Assembly: GCA_902776835.1 (NCBI GenBank)
Contig: CACYRK010000021.1
Location: forward strand, 33,350-97,349
DNA from: an uncultured Bacteroidales bacterium
GTDB lineage: Bacteria > Bacteroidota > Bacteroidia > Bacteroidales > Muribaculaceae
Length of the DNA: 64,000 bases
Direction: 5' to 3'
Position 1 is the first letter of the stretch. Every line of letters begins with the position of its first letter. The position numbers and the translations under genes were made by a program. The notes under the pieces are model-generated. The model ran no database searches and had not been told where the DNA came from. It saw nothing but the letters and a program-made list of their open reading frames with translations. Positions 7,779 through 16,968 of the stretch are shown here, piece by piece.

Positions 7779-9949
7779 TTAAGGTCGCTGCCGTCGATGC
7801 CGCCCTGGCCGTCGATGTTAGGATTGCCCTTGACCGTCTGATCGGTTGGCTCCAAATTGCCCAACATGATGTTGATGAGCATGTTCAGGTCGTTGCCGTC
7901 GACCTTGCCGCTGCCATCGATGTCGCCAGCGGCATAAACCGGTGCAGCCTCCTTAAACGTGGCGCTGACGGTCACTGCTGCTGCGGGCATCTGGAAGGTG
8001 TAGGTGTTCAACTCGGTGCCGGCAGTGAACGCTACGGAGACTCCGCCATTCGTAACGGTGAGCGTGTCAAGCACATAGCCGTTGTCGGGCGTGACGGTGA
8101 GCGTCACCGTATCGCCCTCGGCGGCTTCCGTTTTGTCGGCAGCCACCGTGCCGTGCTCTGCATTGTTGACAATCACCGCATATTTAGCCTCCCAGCCGGC
8201 ATAAAGCGTCGTGTCACAATAAATGCGATTTTCAAAATTAAACTTATTGTCACTGGTGCAGGCTTTCTCGGTATACCAGCCAGTGAAATTGTAGCCTGTG
8301 GCTGTGGGAGGGGCGGGTTCTGAAGCCCACTCATGCCATCGCCAAATACCCGTCTGTGGCGCGGGAGCCGTGCCGTGGCCGTTGGCGTCAAAGGTCACCG
8401 TGCAACGCCAACGCTCAGTGAAAGCGTTCGCCCCGCTTTTCCAAAGACTGTCGCGCTCCATTTTGTTCCATTGCTCCTGAGTGCCTTCAAACCAAAGATT
8501 AGCCAAATTTGTGCAACCATCGAATGCCTTTGCACCAATCGCTTTGAGAGATGAATCTGTATATACGGTTTTAAGGGTATCGCAACCCTGGAATGCTTTC
8601 TCCCCTATTCCGTAAACTCGATTCATGTGGATTGTTCCAATATGGTGATCTTCTTTTTTTACGTGTTTCCAACCTCTCGAACCGATAACTTGCGCCTGAG
8701 GGTAAAGATCGTAATAACCGTCGTCACCGCAAGTGATAGTCAGGTCATGACTTTCCAACGTCCATGACAGGCAGTTGTTCGCAATAGTGTCGCCGCACCA
8801 GCCCATGAACCAAGAGTCATATTTCTCCTTAACAATCACATTCGGCGAATGATGAAACCGCTTATAATCCCATTTGTCAATTGAGCCAGGATAAATAACC
8901 ACGCAACTGTCGCTATGGATATTGGCAAAAGCGTTTTCGCCGATATATGCTTCTTTCTCAAATTTTACACGTTGGAGGCTGTCGCAGCCTTCAAACACAC
9001 CTACAAGGCCATCAGGCACGTTTGTCACACTGCTCATCAGGAGCGTCTTGATGGCGGTGCCGGCAAATGCGCGCGTATGAAGAGTTATCATGCTTGAAGG
9101 AAGTTCATCATAATATATTATGTCATTGTTAAGCAAACGATTGACATGCTTGAACTTCTTGAGGCCCGCGAGCGAAGGCATCTCTTCAATTAAAGTATTG
9201 CTGTAGAAGTTCAACGTCTCAAGGTTTGTGAAACCGCTGAAGTCCATTGTGTAGTTAAAACTGAGCACTTTCGAGCCGTTAATAGTTGTAGGGACGGTGA
9301 GTACAGTGAATTCATCCTGCTTGCCATTAAAGCCCGTGATGCGGCATTGACGCTGGGCTACATCCACGTAGGTCCAACCTACCCTGTCGGTGCCGAAGTG
9401 CATATAGATGTAGTCGCTCGACGAGCCGCAACCGGCGTTCAAGTCATAGCCCGTGTTGCCGCCGTTCTTGCCCACAGCGCCTGCCTGAACGTCGTTGAAG
9501 CTGATGCCAGTCACAGCATGACCACTGGGATAGGCATCGCGGGTGATGTACAGGTGGATGTAGTCACCGCCAGCGTTGCTGTTCAGGTCGCCCTTCAGCT
9601 GGGTGAAGCGGCTGCCGCCTTCGTAAGGCACAAGAGCAAAATTGCGGCCGTCGTAAGTGATGTTGTCGGACGCCGTACCGCTCTTGTTGCTGAGGTAAAA
9701 GCCGGTGACGTAGCCGCTGTTAACATAGTCCGACTTGTAGAGCAGGTAGATGATGTCGCTGCCCGACTTGCAACTGGAATTCAAATTCTGGTCGACTAAC
9801 GTCCACCCTTGGGCGGTGAGAGTAGTCTTAAGGGTGTTCACCTCGCTTTGGGTGCCACCAATTACCATCACATCAGTGATAAATTTCACATTTGCCCATG
9901 CCCCGATGGAGAAGAGTAATGCCACTAATAAGAGTATATACTTTTTCAT
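7748..9949 (-). CDS. Secreted LRR / InlB-repeat protein with dockerin-like C-terminus
   Basis: A 733-residue exported protein of unknown target. A signal peptide (1-19) is followed by a module with three copies of a DLN...YIYL-type motif (about 54-72, 121-138, 169-187) that recalls the MABP/beta-prism pattern. BspA-type leucine-rich repeats occupy roughly 230-515 (for example GEKAFQGCDTLK, GAKAFDGCTNL). One InlB B-repeat (516-587, ending TLYAGW) and one divergent InlB repeat (590-668) follow. Two dockerin-like calcium-loop segments end the protein (675-733, GDIDGSGKVDGNDLN and NIDGQGGIDGSDLN). It is a paralogue of the gene just upstream. Only 66 bases separate them, so they may share a transcript. 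Surface attachment or complex assembly is inferred. Confidence 0.87.
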   Translation of the reverse strand: MKKYILLLVALLFSIGAWANVKFITDVMVIGGTQSEVNTLKTTLTAQGWTLVDQNLNSSCKSGSDIIYLLYKSDYVNSGYVTGFYLSNKSGTASDNITYDGRNFALVPYEGGSRFTQLKGDLNSNAGGDYIHLYITRDAYPSGHAVTGISFNDVQAGAVGKNGGNTGYDLNAGCGSSSDYIYMHFGTDRVGWTYVDVAQRQCRITGFNGKQDEFTVLTVPTTINGSKVLSFNYTMDFSGFTNLETLNFYSNTLIEEMPSLAGLKKFKHVNRLLNNDIIYYDELPSSMITLHTRAFAGTAIKTLLMSSVTNVPDGLVGVFEGCDSLQRVKFEKEAYIGENAFANIHSDSCVVIYPGSIDKWDYKRFHHSPNVIVKEKYDSWFMGWCGDTIANNCLSWTLESHDLTITCGDDGYYDLYPQAQVIGSRGWKHVKKEDHHIGTIHMNRVYGIGEKAFQGCDTLKTVYTDSSLKAIGAKAFDGCTNLANLWFEGTQEQWNKMERDSLWKSGANAFTERWRCTVTFDANGHGTAPAPQTGIWRWHEWASEPAPPTATGYNFTGWYTEKACTSDNKFNFENRIYCDTTLYAGWEAKYAVIVNNAEHGTVAADKTEAAEGDTVTLTVTPDNGYVLDTLTVTNGGVSVAFTAGTELNTYTFQMPAAAVTVSATFKEAAPVYAAGDIDGSGKVDGNDLNMLINIMLGNLEPTDQTVKGNPNIDGQGGIDGSDLNMLINIILGK

Positions 9950-10008
9950 AATTTCTTATGTTTACAGTTAATATCCAATGAATCTGTCATCTGTTATCTG
10001 TTATCTAC

Positions 10009-10063
10009 AAACTCATCAATATAATCTTGGCAAGTTATTTGCCAAGATTATATTGATCAGTTT
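10009..10063. repeat. 25-bp stem palindrome at the 3' end of the second LRR gene
   Basis: The arms 10009-10033 and 10039-10063 match with one mismatch around a 5-base centre. It is the counterpart of the 7721-7778 palindrome. Here both arms carry the same TTGGCAA core, and the reading frame runs through the centre into the distal arm before stopping at 10016-10018. Confidence 0.87.
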
Positions 10064-12052
10064 GTTTAAGTCGGTGCCGTCGATGCCGCCCTCGCCGTCA
10101 ACGTTTTCACGCCCGGCGTAGTCGTTGGTGTCCTTGCCCAGCAAGATGTTGATAAGGATGTTCAGGTCGTTGCCGTCGACCTCGCCGTTGCCATCGATGT
10201 CGCCAGTAACGTAAATCTTCTGCCAACCGGCATATAGCGTCATGTCGCCGGGAATGACGTCGTCGAAATTCCACCGGTTGGTGCAGGCGGCATCCCTGTA
10301 CCAACCCGTGAAGTTGTAGCCCTCGGCCGACGGCGCGGTGGGCACGGCCGCCTGGTCTTGATTGCTCCATTCAATGCTTTGTGGGTCGGGCGCTGTGCCA
10401 TGGCCGTTGGAGTTGAAGGTAACAGTACAATGCCAGTGCACCGTGGTGGTATCGGGCTTCCAGCCATCCCCTTTAGCAACCTCACGAGTCCACTGCTCAT
10501 GCGAGCCGTCGAAATAAATATCAGTCAAGGAATTGCAATCCAAGAATGCATAGGCTCCGATAGACTTCAAGCATGAGGGAAGATTCACTCGCTTGAGTTT
10601 GGGACAAGCAACAACACCTGAATCACCTATACTTCTCAACCCAGATACAATGTCCACAGTTTCAAGATTGGTAAAACCGTAAAACTCGCGATTCCGAATG
10701 CTGTCAACATGCTCAATTGTTATTTTATTAATGCTCAAAATACCAATGGCACGTTCCCAAGTTTTGGTGTTGATGACCTGCTCTTGAGGATGGTCTTCCC
10801 ACACGTTGCTATAGCAATTGATTTTCAATTGATTTTGTTCAAAAATCCAGTAGAGATTGTTATGGCTTTCTTCATTGTCTCCACCACACCAACCGCATGC
10901 CCACAAATCTCCTCCCCCGGGACGGAACTCAGATAAATACAAGTTCGGCGAATAAATGAAAATACTGGGATCCAGGTCGTTCAAGCGTCCTCTAATTTTA
11001 ACACTGCCCATCCCTTTTATGTTGGCGAAAGCATAAGAGTTGATAATAATGTCAGCATTTAATAAAGAGACCTCCTTCAGGCTGTCGCAACCATCAAACG
11101 CAAAACTCTCTATTTCAATTTGGCTCGGTATTTCAATCTTCTCTATGGCAGTTCCAGCAAATGCATAATGTGGGATAGTTTTTATTGAAAAAGGAATCAT
11201 GAATTGTTCGTTAATCGCAAATTGAGAATTACGTTCGCTGGTACCGACACGTTTGAATTTGGAACAGCCCCGTAAAGAGGGCATTCGATCAAATATACAT
11301 GCATCATGAAAATCCATCGTCTCAAGGTTTGTGAACTCACTGAAGACCGGATCTTTGACGTATAACACTTCCGCGCCGTCGACCGAAGTCGGAATCACGA
11401 CTGACTTAATAAACTCTTTGGGACCGTCGAGGCCTGTGATATAACACTGGGTGCGAGAAGAGTTCATGTAGACATTCCATCCCTGAGTCTTGTCGGTGTG
11501 CATGTAGATATAGTCACCGCCGGCACCATCGTTGAAGTCGCAGAAATTCGAGTTATCATCGACTACTGCGCCGTCCTTTTTGTTGTTGAAGTTGATGGAT
11601 GTAACGATACAGCAACGGTCATCTTTTTCGGTCGTTGTGTAGTAAAGGTGTAAGTTTGCGCTTCCTGAACGGCAGTTGCTGTTCAGGTCACCCTGAACGC
11701 TCTTGAAATGTTCTCCGCCATCATAGGGGACAAGGTAATAGGTGCAGCCATTATTTATAAAGGTGTTGGCTACCTCGCCTTCTACGGTGCTGATTACGAA
11801 GTCGGTGACGAAATTATGACCAATAGAATCGCTAAGATTCTTGTAGAGCAGGTAGATGTAGTCGCTGCTGGAGCCACAGCCCTTATTCAAATCCTTGTTG
11901 ATGACCGTCCAGCCCTGCTCGGTGTACAAGGCCTTCAGGAGGTTAACCTCGCTTTGTGTGCCGCCAATGAGCATTACGTCGGTGATATAATCCTCGGCGC
12001 ATACGCTCATTCCGGCAAGCAATGCCACGAAAAGAAGTATATACTTTTTCAT
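10016..12052 (-). CDS. Secreted LRR / InlB-repeat protein with dockerin-like C-terminus, paralogue
   Basis: A 678-residue paralogue of the downstream gene, sharing the MKKYILL signal peptide, the ITDVMxIGGTQSEVN opening and the three DLN...YIYL-type motifs. BspA-like repeats follow (AFAGTAIEKIEIP, AFDGCDSLKEV, AFLDCNSL), then an InlB B-repeat (CTVTFNSNGHGTAP to TLYAGW) and two dockerin-like loops (GDIDGNGEVDGNDLN, NVDGEGGIDGTDLN). The divergent InlB repeat of its neighbour is absent. The C-terminus reads NIILANNLPRLY where the others read IILGK. A missing G in the last codons appears to have shifted the frame and added about seven residues. The role is unknown; surface display is inferred. 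Confidence 0.86.
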   Translation of the reverse strand: MKKYILLFVALLAGMSVCAEDYITDVMLIGGTQSEVNLLKALYTEQGWTVINKDLNKGCGSSSDYIYLLYKNLSDSIGHNFVTDFVISTVEGEVANTFINNGCTYYLVPYDGGEHFKSVQGDLNSNCRSGSANLHLYYTTTEKDDRCCIVTSINFNNKKDGAVVDDNSNFCDFNDGAGGDYIYMHTDKTQGWNVYMNSSRTQCYITGLDGPKEFIKSVVIPTSVDGAEVLYVKDPVFSEFTNLETMDFHDACIFDRMPSLRGCSKFKRVGTSERNSQFAINEQFMIPFSIKTIPHYAFAGTAIEKIEIPSQIEIESFAFDGCDSLKEVSLLNADIIINSYAFANIKGMGSVKIRGRLNDLDPSIFIYSPNLYLSEFRPGGGDLWACGWCGGDNEESHNNLYWIFEQNQLKINCYSNVWEDHPQEQVINTKTWERAIGILSINKITIEHVDSIRNREFYGFTNLETVDIVSGLRSIGDSGVVACPKLKRVNLPSCLKSIGAYAFLDCNSLTDIYFDGSHEQWTREVAKGDGWKPDTTTVHWHCTVTFNSNGHGTAPDPQSIEWSNQDQAAVPTAPSAEGYNFTGWYRDAACTNRWNFDDVIPGDMTLYAGWQKIYVTGDIDGNGEVDGNDLNILINILLGKDTNDYAGRENVDGEGGIDGTDLNKLINIILANNLPRLY

Positions 12053-12449
12053 AATTCCTTATGTTTTTTGGTTAGTAATAATTGCAAAAGCAAGCGGCAC
12101 ATCCCAGCCGAAACCGAAATGTGCCGCACGTTATGGTGTTGCGAACGAGCCGCAATCTATTTTGTCCTCGAAATCACAGGCAGGCAACGCATCGTTTGGC
12201 GGCAACAACGCGTTAATCCTCAATGAATTGCAAAATCCACCGAGACTCCTTGCCGATATTTTTTTGCCCATCATCACTGCACACGCCCATTTTCAATTTA
12301 CAAATTTACCGCAAAATAATCAAAATTCCAAATATTTTGCAGTAAAAATACAAAAAATCGAAAAAATAGGCGTGAAATAACGCCGAGCACCGCCAGATTA
12401 TCAATCCGACCCTTGCGCTTTCAGGGCCATTTGCTATTGCGTTGGCGGC
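12053..12449. other. Non-coding stretch upstream of the second LRR gene
   Basis: Almost 400 bases without a credible gene. The part near 12290-12370 is strongly AT-rich and is the natural place for the leftward promoter of the LRR pair, but I find no exact TAnnTTTG box, only near matches. The remainder, including the 12380-12449 stretch after the PAS gene, shows nothing I can name. Confidence 0.5.
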
Positions 12450-12782
12450 TTAGCGCTGGTAATGTGGCAGGTCTTCGGGAATCACCATCGAGATTTCCAC
12501 CATGCCAGCCACCTTGCCGTCGCGCTTCCAGGGCGTTTGATAAATCATCTTTCGCTGGCCATTCTTGCTGATGGTGTAAGCGTTGATGGTGTCGGTTTCC
12601 ATCATGTGACGAATCATGGCCTGCGAGCGCTCCTTGTGGCAGGGGAAAAGGTTCTTGCCCACCATCGATTCGCCATCGCGGTTAAACGTTGCACGCGAAC
12701 GCTCGTTCATGTAAAGCACCACGCCCTCGGTGTCGCACACCGTGACCGCGCAATGCATCTGTTCTGCCCAATCAAATTCCAT
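12450..12782 (-). CDS. Small single-domain PAS protein
   Basis: A 110-residue protein that is essentially one PAS domain: AVTVCDTEGVVLYMNERSR, then GKNLFPCHKE, then KMIYQTPWKRDGKVAGMVEISM. PAS folds sense small molecules, redox state or light, or mediate dimerisation. No output domain or membrane segment is attached, so any signalling would need a partner. I start it at the Met of MEFDWAEQ. A longer in-frame start at 12860 would place the likely promoter (12809-12843) inside the gene. It stands alone between the LRR pair and the lipid cluster, and its position gives no firm hint of function. Confidence 0.75.
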   Translation of the reverse strand: MEFDWAEQMHCAVTVCDTEGVVLYMNERSRATFNRDGESMVGKNLFPCHKERSQAMIRHMMETDTINAYTISKNGQRKMIYQTPWKRDGKVAGMVEISMVIPEDLPHYQR

Positions 12783-12808
12783 AATAATACCATTTTTAAA
12801 ATTCACCC

Positions 12809-12843
12809 CAAAATTACAACATTTCCCCCAATTAAACCACAAA
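12809..12843 (-). promoter_or_regulatory. Candidate Bacteroidota promoter for the PAS gene
   Basis: On the minus strand TTTG (12840-12843) is followed by TAATTTTG (12809-12816), which fits the TAnnTTTG -7 box. The 23-base spacer is a little long. The box lies 27 bases before the chosen ATG at 12782 and supports that start. Confidence 0.45.
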
Positions 12844-12966
12844 TCAAGCAAATTGAACACATCTTTGTGGCACTACTGTGCACCTGACTGCGTGGAACCA
12901 CCTGGTCGTGCAATTTTCTTATTAATTTCTCGCGCGGTGGCGCGACTCCATGTGCAGAAGCGGGGG

Positions 12967-15423
12967 TTAGAAACTTAGGGAAAGTTGGAAGCGGAGGCCG
13001 CTGCGCTCTACGTTGGGGACATCGCGATAGTTGAGGCGCCACACATATTGCAGGCTGAGGATGCGGAACAAGTTCTCTACGCCGAGACCAAACTCCATGT
13101 ATGGCTTCTTGTCGAGGCGCGTGATGACCTCGGCGGGGAACTGCAGCAACTCGGGATGCAAGGCGGGATTATTGTTGTCGGTGAGACGTCCCCACAGGCC
13201 GCGATAGATGATTACCTCGCGCATTTTCAAGCGTTTAATTAGTGGCACACGGTTGAGCAGCACACCATTGAGGCGACACTTTACAAACCACGACAGTTGC
13301 TCGTCGGCGGCAAACTCCATGACGTTCATCAGCGCGAACGACTCGGGCTGCAGATTGTAGGTAAGGTCGACGCACGGCATAGGCAAGTCGAAGAAATGCA
13401 CCCTGTTCCACTGCTTCTCACCCTTGACGATAAAATCCAGGAAGCCCCAGGCCGGCATCCAGAAGCGCTGGTGGATGCCCAGCACAGTGAGGTTCGACGC
13501 CCGCTTGTTGCCCAACGCGTCGGGCACAAACTGGTACGAGAGGATGACCACCGTGGCGTCGCCACCCATCGGCGCACGGCCGCTGAGTGTGGCCATGAAA
13601 CGCTCGTTGTGGGCGTAACGCACGCTCAAGTTCATGCCGGTGGCGCCATAATGCGACAAGGCCTCGCCCAGCCCGTTGACAAACGGCACCTTGCGCGACG
13701 GCATGAAGCGGTTGTGCTGCAGCGCCAACGACATCAGCCACGAGGCGTTCCACTCCTTTTGGTAGGTGAGCGCCGACCGACGCTGATAAATCCACTTGTC
13801 GTCGGGCTTGCGCGTGATGGGCAAGAGGAAGTCCTCGCGCGGTGAAAACAGCCGCTCGCTGCCCAGCAAGTAGGTGTCGTAACTGTGTGACACGGTGATC
13901 GAGTGCGTCAAAGCCTCGGAGAAATAGCGCTCCTTGGGCGTGAAAGAGAACGTCGCCTGCGCGCCATACTTCAGTTTGTGGTCCTTCCACCCCATTGCCA
14001 CGTAGCCCGCCAACTCGATCCAGCGACTGAACGCCGTGGTGGTTTGGCCGCCAATGCGCGTCTTGAAGCCCTCGAGGCTGTTTGAGGAAAAGAAAGAACT
14101 TATCGGCCCAAAGTCGAAGCGGCTACTCGACATTCGCTTTGCCGTAGGGATAAAATCCTGAATCACAGAGGTTAGCGCAAACTCACCCCAGAAGAAACGC
14201 CGGTCGCTGCGCAACTCGGCCACCATCGAGCGCAAGTCATCGCTATGCGCCAGGCCATCGGCTTGCAACCGCGTAGCGTCGGCCTGCAAGTCGACATCTG
14301 GGTTGAGCGTGTAGGCGTCGTAGCGCGAATTCACCTGCGCAAACAGACTTTGTGCGTTTTTGAACACGGTGAAAACCACCACGATATCCTCGTCGGCGAT
14401 GGCTTGCAGGTTGTCGCGCACGCGCGTAAATTCCTGCGTAACTGCGATATAAGTAGCAAAGTTAATGTTCACGCCACGCGGCATAGCCAGGGTGACACGC
14501 CTCACGAAGAGCGACGAGTCGCAGGCCACCAGCATGCGCCCCACAAAGCCCAGGTCCTGCGGGTTGTGCGGAGCGAAGTCGAGTTGCACAAAGCGCTCGC
14601 CGTCGACCACCACAGTGTCGCCCAGATAGTAGCGATAGAGTTGCAAGCCGGCACTCGAGATCGGGCTCGCAAAGCGGTTGTTGAGGCATTGCACACTGCC
14701 CTGGAAAATGTCGATGGCACCGATGAGGTTTTCGATATAGGTCTTGATTCCCGTCTGGTCGTACTCGTCGTCGAGACCGGCATGCGCGGCATGCTGCTGC
14801 GACAGACTCGTGGAGTCGCGCCAATGTCGCTCCACGGCAGTGAGTTCGTCGACCGAGACCGGCAACACCGGTGTTGCCACGCCGTGGATGCTCAGCGTGT
14901 CGGCATAGCGTGCCAAGAACGGGAAACGGTTAAGGATGCTGTTGTCGCTCGCCGTCTCAAAGCGGTTAAGGCCGTAGGCCACGCGCCGATAACTGGTGCG
15001 GGCGTAGTAATCGAGGTTGTCGAGGCGCGCCTGGTCGCGTTTCTCGAGCAGGCGGCGAATGAGGTCGACGGCAGGGTTGTTTTTCTTGGAGTACTTCTTG
15101 CTTCGCACCACAATCTCGCCCAGGACATTGGCCGTGGGCTTGAGGGTGACGGCAATCGTGGTGGCCTGGCGAGTCACTATCACACGCTGCGCCTCATAGC
15201 CTAACGCGCTCACTTGCAGCGAGTCGCCCAGGTGGCAATATATCACAAAATTGCCGTCTTCGTCGGCCAGAGTGCCGCTATTATCGCGCAAATTGACGAC
15301 AGCGGCGCGCTCGACGGGCAGCCCGGTGTCGTCGTCGGTGACCACTCCGGCAAGCCGAATCTGTGCTTGTGCGGCGAGAGCCATCAGGCAAGCCAACAGC
15401 AGATATGTGATTCGCCCGTTCAC
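12967..15423 (-). CDS. DUF5686-type outer-membrane barrel with carboxypeptidase-like regulatory domain
   Basis: An 818-residue envelope protein. A signal peptide (1-20) is followed by a carboxypeptidase-like regulatory / CarboxypepD_reg domain (about 21-105: AGVVTDDDTGLPVERAAV, LGYEAQRV, VRSKKYSKKNNPAV), then the long DUF5686 region. The C-terminal half is built of alternating aromatic strands and ends in RFQLSLSF, typical of an outer-membrane barrel. It starts with GTG, whose G is the last base of the preceding TAG stop (TAGTG), so translation is coupled to the ligase gene. It is the last gene of the 25-gene leftward cluster. A role in inserting or presenting the lipid product at the outer membrane is inference. 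Confidence 0.8.
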   Translation of the reverse strand: MNGRITYLLLACLMALAAQAQIRLAGVVTDDDTGLPVERAAVVNLRDNSGTLADEDGNFVIYCHLGDSLQVSALGYEAQRVIVTRQATTIAVTLKPTANVLGEIVVRSKKYSKKNNPAVDLIRRLLEKRDQARLDNLDYYARTSYRRVAYGLNRFETASDNSILNRFPFLARYADTLSIHGVATPVLPVSVDELTAVERHWRDSTSLSQQHAAHAGLDDEYDQTGIKTYIENLIGAIDIFQGSVQCLNNRFASPISSAGLQLYRYYLGDTVVVDGERFVQLDFAPHNPQDLGFVGRMLVACDSSLFVRRVTLAMPRGVNINFATYIAVTQEFTRVRDNLQAIADEDIVVVFTVFKNAQSLFAQVNSRYDAYTLNPDVDLQADATRLQADGLAHSDDLRSMVAELRSDRRFFWGEFALTSVIQDFIPTAKRMSSSRFDFGPISSFFSSNSLEGFKTRIGGQTTTAFSRWIELAGYVAMGWKDHKLKYGAQATFSFTPKERYFSEALTHSITVSHSYDTYLLGSERLFSPREDFLLPITRKPDDKWIYQRRSALTYQKEWNASWLMSLALQHNRFMPSRKVPFVNGLGEALSHYGATGMNLSVRYAHNERFMATLSGRAPMGGDATVVILSYQFVPDALGNKRASNLTVLGIHQRFWMPAWGFLDFIVKGEKQWNRVHFFDLPMPCVDLTYNLQPESFALMNVMEFAADEQLSWFVKCRLNGVLLNRVPLIKRLKMREVIIYRGLWGRLTDNNNPALHPELLQFPAEVITRLDKKPYMEFGLGVENLFRILSLQYVWRLNYRDVPNVERSGLRFQLSLSF

Positions 15424-16745
15424 TAAATGTTGTTTCGGTAAAACTTACGGTTGAGTTTGCCATTGAAGGTGCGCTCGATATGGTCGACGGCCTGGTAGGC
15501 CTGCGGCACCTTGTAGCCCTCGAGGCGGTCGGCGATGAATCGCGCCAATTCGCGCCATGTGATGTCGTGACTCCCATCCTTGACGACGAGCAGTTTCAGG
15601 CGTTGTCCCAGCACTGGCGAGACATCGCTGACGCAGATGCAATCGTTCACCCCAGGGCATGCCAGCGCCACATCCTCGACCTCGGTGGGCGCGACTTTGA
15701 ACCCGCCAATGTTAATCACGTCGTCGATACGCCCCATCAGGCGCAGGCGGCCCTGCTCGTCGATGCGGCCGTTGTCGGCGGTGAATACCGTGCCGGCGCG
15801 CATTACCTGTGCGGTGAGAGCATCGTCGAGAGCATAGCCCGTCATCAACGTCGGCCCCTGGCAAGCCACCCTACCCTCGTCGGTGATGAAAATGCGGGAG
15901 TGCTTCATGGGGCGGCCCAAGCATGCCGGCAGGCACTCGCCGTCGTTGAAGTTATAGGTTGCGACGATGCCCGTCTCGGTCGAGGCGAAAGTGTTGTACA
16001 GCCGCGTGTTAGGCAGTAGCCGGCACAACTCGAGCATATCGCTGTGCGGCATGGGCGCTGCCCCAGTCTCGATGAAGTCGAGGCGATGGGCATACTGTGC
16101 CAGTCGCGATTTGGCCAACTGCAGCACGATGCGGATGCTCGCCGGCACGAGAAATGTCGCCACCTTGTCGCAAGGGTAATCCATAGCGTCGAAAAAGGCA
16201 TTCAAGTCCTTCAAGTTCTCAAGGATGCACAGCGTAGCCCCCATCATAAAGGTGGGATACACCTTCGAGAGGCTGCCGATGTGGTTGAGCGGGCCATTGA
16301 CGATAAACAGCAGATTGTGCGAAAAGCCCATGGCGTCGATAAGGTTCTCGGAGTCGGCAATGATGATGCCGTGACTAATCATAACCCCTTTCGACTTGCC
16401 GGTGGTGCCAGTGGTGAAGAGGATGTCGGCCACACCATCGGGCGCGCGAAACGCGGCATATTGCTCAGCGATGGCGTCGAAGACGGCCTCGGGAATGTCG
16501 TGCTCGAGGGGCATCGCCACCACATCGGCACAATGCATGGCGAAATAGGTCACCAAGAAGTCGACCGATTGCGAGGTGCGCAAAACTGCCACACTGCGCG
16601 GGGCGTAGCGGGCACGGATTTGCTCGGCTTTCAACTCGATGCGCTGCCACAACTCGGCATAAGTCACCCTCTCGCCGCGGCAAATCACAGCTACCTTGTC
16701 GGCACAGTGGAAGGCATTATTTCGCAAATAATCTTCGATGGTCAT
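15423..16745 (-). CDS. Adenylate-forming acyl/aryl ligase (AMP-binding)
   Basis: A 440-residue ANL-superfamily enzyme that would activate a carboxylic acid as its adenylate and load it onto CoA or an acyl carrier protein. Motifs in order: P-loop TTGTTGKSKG (111-120), YNTFASTETG (250-259), MGRIDDVINIGGFKV (337-351), and the C-terminal catalytic Lys in TFNGK (K430). It lies directly after an ACP gene, overlapping by four bases (ATGA), which favours loading of that ACP with the starter acid. In aryl polyene clusters the matching enzyme activates an aryl acid such as 4-coumarate. The substrate here is not known. Confidence 0.85.
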   Translation of the reverse strand: MTIEDYLRNNAFHCADKVAVICRGERVTYAELWQRIELKAEQIRARYAPRSVAVLRTSQSVDFLVTYFAMHCADVVAMPLEHDIPEAVFDAIAEQYAAFRAPDGVADILFTTGTTGKSKGVMISHGIIIADSENLIDAMGFSHNLLFIVNGPLNHIGSLSKVYPTFMMGATLCILENLKDLNAFFDAMDYPCDKVATFLVPASIRIVLQLAKSRLAQYAHRLDFIETGAAPMPHSDMLELCRLLPNTRLYNTFASTETGIVATYNFNDGECLPACLGRPMKHSRIFITDEGRVACQGPTLMTGYALDDALTAQVMRAGTVFTADNGRIDEQGRLRLMGRIDDVINIGGFKVAPTEVEDVALACPGVNDCICVSDVSPVLGQRLKLLVVKDGSHDITWRELARFIADRLEGYKVPQAYQAVDHIERTFNGKLNRKFYRNNI

Positions 16746-16966
16746 TTTGCCTGAAGTTTCGCCTGCACCATGGCAACGATGCTGTCAAGATTTTTGAGGT
16801 TTTTCGGTGTGGCGTCGACCACATCGAGGTCGATGCCGTATTCGCTCGAGAGCAACATCAGTATGGTGGTAACGCCCAGCGAGTCGAGTTCGGCAAACAA
16901 GAAATCAGAGTCGATATTTACCAGCGGAAGAGCCTCTTCCAATAATGACTTAATCTTCTCTTTCAT
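16742..16966 (-). CDS. Acyl carrier protein (ACP 1)
   Basis: A 74-residue acyl carrier protein. Ser29 in the motif LDSLG is the expected 4'-phosphopantetheine site, followed by the helix-II acidic segment. It overlaps the ligase gene by ATGA and lies two bases after the MMPL gene stop. Pairing with the adjacent ligase suggests it carries the starter unit, which is inferred from position only. Confidence 0.88.
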   Translation of the reverse strand: MKEKIKSLLEEALPLVNIDSDFLFAELDSLGVTTILMLLSSEYGIDLDVVDATPKNLKNLDSIVAMVQAKLQAK

Positions 16967-16968
16967 AG

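Noticed and set aside
12783..12860. Longer N-terminus of the PAS protein
   Set aside because: It adds no domain and would place the promoter-like box at 12809-12816 inside the gene.
12930..12945. Terminator after the last gene of the lipid cluster
   Set aside because: A six-base TCGCGC/GCGCGA stem exists but no T-run follows, so it does not meet the standard for a terminator call.
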